A stretch of DNA of 64,000 nucleotides, taken from NCBI RefSeq assembly GCF_000702905.1, contig NZ_JNKR01000008.1:1-64000 (forward strand), given 5' to 3'. The position numbers and the translations under genes are program-made. This document shows positions 61,335-64,000 of the stretch, piece after piece (position 1 is the first letter of the stretch; every line of letters begins with the position of its first letter). This DNA comes from Mitsuokella jalaludinii DSM 13811 (lineage in GTDB: Bacteria; Bacillota; Negativicutes; Selenomonadales; Selenomonadaceae). The notes below the pieces were generated by a model. That model worked only from the letters and a program-made list of their open reading frames with translations, did not search any database and was not told where the DNA came from.

Positions 61335-61751
61335 TCAACGCTTGCTGTCCAAAAAGCCCTGCAGGATGAAGACAGCCGCCATCTTGTCAATGACCTTCTT
61401 GCGCTTGCGGCGCGAGACATCGGCCTCGATGAGCGAGCGCGTCGCCGCGACCGTCGAGAGGCGCTCATCCCAGAAGAAGACCTCCACCTCAGGATACGCC
61501 TTCTTGACCTCTGCCATGAACTCCTTGACGATGGCGCAGCGGTCGCCCTCCGTGCCGTCCATGTTCTTGGGGAGCCCCGAGACGAGCGACTTCGTCTCGT
61601 ACTGGTCCATGAGCTCGCCGAGGCGCTTGAGGTCGTCTGCGAGCGACTTGCGGCGGATCGTCTCGACGCCCTGCGCCGTCAGGCCCAGGAGGTCGCTGAC
61701 CGCGATGCCGATCGTGCGGTCGCCGATATCGAGTGACATGTATCGCTTCAT
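61335..61751 (-). CDS. ruvX: RuvX/YqgF-type Holliday junction resolvase-like protein
   Basis: The 138-residue RNase H-fold protein starts [20 protein letters not shown] and has [20 protein letters not shown] and [20 protein letters not shown], the conserved acidic sites. Members resolve junctions or process the 5' end of pre-16S rRNA. ireB overlaps its start as ATGA. Length is normal. Confidence 0.94.
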   Translation of the reverse strand: MKRYMSLDIGDRTIGIAVSDLLGLTAQGVETIRRKSLADDLKRLGELMDQYETKSLVSGLPKNMDGTEGDRCAIVKEFMAEVKKAYPEVEVFFWDERLSTVAATRSLIEADVSRRKRKKVIDKMAAVFILQGFLDSKR

Positions 61752-62008
61752 CTCTTGCCGCCCTTTTCCAGATACGAGCGCACGAGCTCCTCTAAGAGCT
61801 CATCGCGCTCGAGCGTGCGGATCTTGCTGCGCGCATCATTGTGGCTCGTCACATACGCCGGATCGCCCGAGAGCAGATAGCCGACGAGCTGGTTGATCGG
61901 GTTGTAGCCCTTCTCCTCCATCGCCGCACAGACCGAGCGGATGATCTTCTCCGCCTTATTCTCATCGTTCCCGAAACGGAACATCATGGTTTCTTCGTTG
62001 TTGGCCAT
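61748..62008 (-). CDS. IreB family regulatory protein (DUF965)
   Basis: GGAGG eight bases before the ATG at 62008 gives 86 residues. [20 protein letters not shown] and [20 protein letters not shown] are the DUF965 hallmarks. In Enterococcus IreB is phosphorylated by IreK and controls cephalosporin resistance. Its stop overlaps ruvX. It is the first gene of this run; alaS, its usual upstream partner, is missing here. Confidence 0.93.
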   Translation of the reverse strand: MANNEETMMFRFGNDENKAEKIIRSVCAAMEEKGYNPINQLVGYLLSGDPAYVTSHNDARSKIRTLERDELLEELVRSYLEKGGKR

Positions 62009-62169
62009 ATTGCATACCTCCAAAGCACTCATGCGGGAATCCCCGCTCACTTGCTTCTATCTTACCACATCTTGGCTTTGATGACTATGATACGCCTCAA
62101 TCCTATAGTTTTCCTGAAAGGATGTGCCTCTTCCGTCATGCAACATAGTCAGGCAAATTTCGGCATCAA

Positions 62170-62259
62170 TCATCGCATAGACAGCTTGCGGAACACTTCT
62201 TCCGTCATGCCCGCCCGCTTGGCCGCTTCTTTCACCGTGATGATGCCGTCACGCACCAG
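62170..62259 (-). pseudogene. C-terminal scrap of a transposase/Rpn-like protein
   Basis: The minus strand reads LVRDGIITVKEAAKRAGMTE, then EVFRKLSMR and a stop. This helical tail is common at the end of Rpn-family nuclease-like or transposase proteins in Negativicutes (recollection). No upstream part remains, so it is a remnant. Confidence 0.5.
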
Positions 62260-62261
62260 TA

Positions 62262-62561
62262 TTGAGGCCGACCATGTTGACATCACGACGGAAGGCGCTC
62301 ACCGACGGCAGCAGTTGGCGCGGCTCACTGAACGAAGACAATCAAACCGACAGTGCCTCCATCGCGCTCGACCGATCGAGCAGCTGGGAGCTCACAGCGA
62401 ATTCCTATGTGACTTCCATCAGCGACAAGGATGCCTCCTTTGCCAACATCAAGAGCAACGGCCATAACATCTACTATGATGCAAGCCAGAACAGCGCCCT
62501 TGCTGGCAGGACCATCGACCTGCCCGGCGGCGGCAAGCTCCTGCCACAGACAAAGGGCTGA
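62262..62561 (+). pseudogene. 3' remnant of a large surface adhesin gene
   Basis: From about 62316 the frame reads ASIALDRSSSWELTANSYVT, then FANIKSNGHNIYYDASQNSA and ends DLPGGGKLLPQTKG. This is the C-terminal repeat end typical of large Negativicute adhesin or pectin-lyase-like proteins, as I recall the family. No start region or signal is present and the 5' part is cut off. It lies beside the Rpn-like scrap, in the place where housekeeping genes would be expected. Confidence 0.6.
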
Positions 62562-62629
62562 CAATCGCCTTCCCCAAAAAGCAATAGTTAACTGAACAAA
62601 AGAACAGACGACCTCAATACATCTTATGT

Positions 62630-62650
62630 TGTAAAGTAAATTACTTTACA
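62630..62650. promoter_or_regulatory. Operator palindrome of the toxin-antitoxin genes
   Basis: Perfect 10-bp arms TGTAAAGTAA and TTACTTTACA around one A. It covers the -35 box of the promoter, as is usual for RelB-type autorepression. Confidence 0.75.
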
Positions 62651-62673
62651 TTTTCCTCATTTAGCTTTATAAT
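62645..62673 (+). promoter_or_regulatory. Promoter of the toxin-antitoxin genes
   Basis: TTTACA (62645-62650), a 17-bp spacer and TATAAT (62668-62673) lie just before the AAAGGAG of the antitoxin gene. Confidence 0.75.
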
Positions 62674-62696
62674 ATCAATAAAAGGAGTTGATTCTT

Positions 62697-62966
62697 ATGG
62701 CTGATACAAAAACGCTGAATCTTCGTGTCGATGCAGATTTGAAGCATCAGGCAGAAACTATTTTTGCGAATCTGGGTATCCCGACTTCTACAGCAATCAA
62801 TATGTTCCTGCGCACCGTTGTCCGCTATGGCGGTATCCCGTTCGATTTGCGTATTTCTCCTAATGAGCTAGAGACCTTAAGAGCTGTTGACGATGTAAAT
62901 CATCATCGCAATCTCAGCAAGACTTATGATTCTGTTGAAGATGTCATGGAGGCCCTGAATGCTTAA
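62697..62966 (+). CDS. RelB/DinJ-family antitoxin
   Basis: AAAGGAG precedes the ATG at 62697; 89 residues. The ribbon-helix-helix N-terminus TKTLNLRVDADLKHQAETIF and GIPTSTAINMFLRTVVRYGG are typical of RelB/DinJ antitoxins, which bind operator DNA and block the toxin. The C-terminal part is the toxin-binding tail. The toxin start overlaps its end by eight bases. The pair can stabilise the neighbouring DNA. Confidence 0.9.
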   Translation: MADTKTLNLRVDADLKHQAETIFANLGIPTSTAINMFLRTVVRYGGIPFDLRISPNELETLRAVDDVNHHRNLSKTYDSVEDVMEALNA

Positions 62967-63234
62967 GATCCGCTTCCGCAAACAATTCCGCAAGGATTAC
63001 AAGCGGGTAATCAAGCAGCCTGGGCATACCCCGGAGCTTTTTCAGGAAGTACTTGACTGTCTTGTGATGGAGCAATTGCTTCCTGCCAAGTATCGGGATC
63101 ATGCCCTGTCGGGAAACTACGCCGGTTTCCGTGAATGTCATATTCTGCCGGATTGGTTGCTGATTTACAAAGTCGAAACTGACATTCTAACGTTGACGCT
63201 GACCCGTACGGGGAGTCACAGTGATTTATTCTAA
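62959..63234 (+). CDS. YafQ-family mRNA interferase toxin
   Basis: The 91-residue protein has the RelE/YafQ fold: FRKQFRKDYKRVIKQPGHTP, then KYRDHALSGNYAGFRECHIL, PDWLLIYKVETDILTLTLTR and an end GSHSDLF. His residues in the RDHALSG and ECHILPDWLLIY regions and the last SHSDLF fit the YafQ active site. It cuts mRNA on the ribosome. It is coupled to the antitoxin by an eight-base overlap. Confidence 0.9.
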   Translation: MLKIRFRKQFRKDYKRVIKQPGHTPELFQEVLDCLVMEQLLPAKYRDHALSGNYAGFRECHILPDWLLIYKVETDILTLTLTRTGSHSDLF

Positions 63235-63360
63235 TATCCATCTCATCTGTATGAGCATGGCAGGATTTCACGATGCTGCATCGAAATCTAACGGTAAGAA
63301 ACCTACCAAGGAGGAAACTTAAGCAACCGAAAGGATGCTCAAATATGAACAAAAGTGTAG

Positions 63361-63541
63361 CAATATGCTAAAGACTCAAAGAATCCATTGAGTTAGTTTG
63401 TGCTGACTTTACAGCAGTCGGAACGGCTGGAAATAAGCCAGAGGCGGTTGAAACAGTCCGTCTAACTACGGGGTAGCACCCTGATGGTAGCCGTTGGACA
63501 GTGGTAAATGCGAGAACCAAGCAAGGTTGGCGAACCAATAC
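63361..63541 (+). ncRNA. Structured RNA-like segment, unassigned
   Basis: Several short hairpins follow one another: ACTCAA/TTGAGT (63374-63393), GCTG-ACTTTA-CAGC, GGCT/AGCC around GGAAATA, and AACC/GGTT around AAGCAA. Between them lies unpaired purine-rich sequence and no open frame. The look recalls the guide-RNA end of IS200/IS605 TnpB elements or domain I of a group II intron. Neither an adjacent TnpB nor a reverse transcriptase gene is visible, so it may be a remnant. Confidence 0.35.
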
Positions 63542-63808
63542 GCAAAAACAAAATATTATGAAAGGAGAAAGCTACTAGATGTAATTGGCAGAATATCACA
63601 AACAAGATACTGTCAATATGTACCGATGGCTAATCGGGAATTTACGCCTTTGGAGTATCACTCAAACGTTAGTAGCCTGTCTTTTGACGGCGAGGACGGA
63701 TACGATGAACAAGGAACTACAAATCGTGAGATTGTAGCAAAACATCTTGGCATAGGCACATTTATCTATGTTTTAAGTAGCAGATGCTCTACATGTACAA
63801 GCCGCTGA
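63494..63808 (+). pseudogene. Fragment of an unknown, probably mobile-element protein
   Basis: The frame from about 63555 reads KYYERRKLLDVIGRISQTRY, then CQYVPMANREFTPLEYHSNV and DGEDGYDEQGTTNREIVAKH. It looks like protein but has no start with a Shine-Dalgarno sequence and its 5' part runs into the RNA-like segment. I do not recognise the family. GC content is low, while the next fragment is GC-rich, so the two come from different sources. Confidence 0.35.
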
Positions 63809-63966
63809 CGGTCACTGCGATCTACCCGTTTGACAAGAATCCCACCCGGGAAGAGTGGGAGGATTACGACTACATGATGCGGCGGGCGGGCAGCTCCAAC
63901 AAGTACGCGCTCCCTCTAAAGAATCCAGATCACCTAGAACATTCAGGAATATCCAGGAACATCTAG
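63784..63966 (+). pseudogene. GC-rich gene fragment
   Basis: A 60-residue frame with LTVTAIYPFDKNPTREEWED and YDYMMRRAGSSNKYALPL ends in sequence encoded by a 10-bp tandem repeat, so the natural C-terminus is replaced. No family is recognised. Confidence 0.3.
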
Positions 63967-63977
63967 GAACATCCAGG
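63933..63977 (+). repeat. 10-bp tandem repeat at the window end
   Basis: The unit ATCCAGGAAC is repeated about four and a half times with single changes (ATTCAGGAAT, ATCCAGGAAC, ATCTAGGAAC, ATCCAGG). Confidence 0.7.
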
Positions 63978-64000
63978 CCATGCACAGGCAGCAGAAAAAG

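Noticed and set aside
1-64000. CRISPR arrays, rRNA and tRNA genes
   Set aside because: No regularly spaced direct repeats and no tRNA or rRNA signature sequences were seen on reading both strands.

Overview
The window looks like a chromosomal segment of a high-GC, diderm member of the Firmicutes, most likely Negativicutes, Selenomonadaceae (Selenomonas/Mitsuokella-like). Gene order in the right two thirds is typically Firmicute: ruvC-ruvA-ruvB-queA, scpA-scpB, recN-argR-nadK-tlyA-dxs-ispA-xseB-xseA-nusB, DUF2273-amaP-asp23, and ireB-ruvX-DUF1292-mltG-trmR-trhP. A Wza-like SLBB export protein and a Wzz-type protein imply an outer membrane. The genus is inferred from these traits and was not tested by a database search.

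Layout. (1) 1-5.4 kb: minus-strand tail of a surface polysaccharide locus with a NeuD-type acetyltransferase, a Wzx flippase, a glycosyltransferase, and an inserted AAA ATPase plus candidate ExK nuclease pair. (2) 5.4-6.7 kb: dGTPase gene. (3) 6.8-10.36 kb: a plus-strand module of an in-phase DnaA-box array, two promoters sharing TTGAC half-sites, two winged-helix-like proteins, an amidase, DUF1659, DUF2922 and YvrJ, closed by a bidirectional terminator. (4) 10.4-26.8 kb: main polysaccharide locus on the minus strand, transcribed from the export gene towards rfbA. It holds a Wza-like protein, WbaP, a DUF4422 protein, Wzz, LicD, a cytidylyltransferase, an epimerase, two GT2 enzymes, a Wzy-like protein, Glf, an acyltransferase, GalU, RfbC and RfbA, with remnants of pgm and galU marking past recombination. 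(5) 26.9-62.0 kb: core housekeeping genes on the minus strand for tRNA wobble modification, Holliday junction processing, chromosome segregation, DNA repair, isoprenoid precursors, peptidoglycan synthesis and envelope stress. (6) 62.0-64.0 kb: an unstable end with an adhesin remnant, a RelB/YafQ-type toxin-antitoxin pair, a structured RNA-like segment and gene fragments where alaS would often be found.

How the genes work together. WbaP starts a lipid-linked repeat unit. The GT2 and DUF4422 enzymes extend it with sugars supplied by GalU, Glf and RfbA/RfbC. A CDP-activated group is probably added by LicD. Wzx, Wzy, Wzz and the Wza-like protein flip, polymerise, set length and export. Two acyl-transfer genes carry G homopolymer tracts. 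One is in frame and one is out of frame, so surface-glycan acylation may be phase variable.

The strongest candidates for an undescribed system are the self-contained module at 6.8-10.36 kb and the ATPase/ExK pair overlapping the neuD-type gene. Both calls are inferences from sequence.
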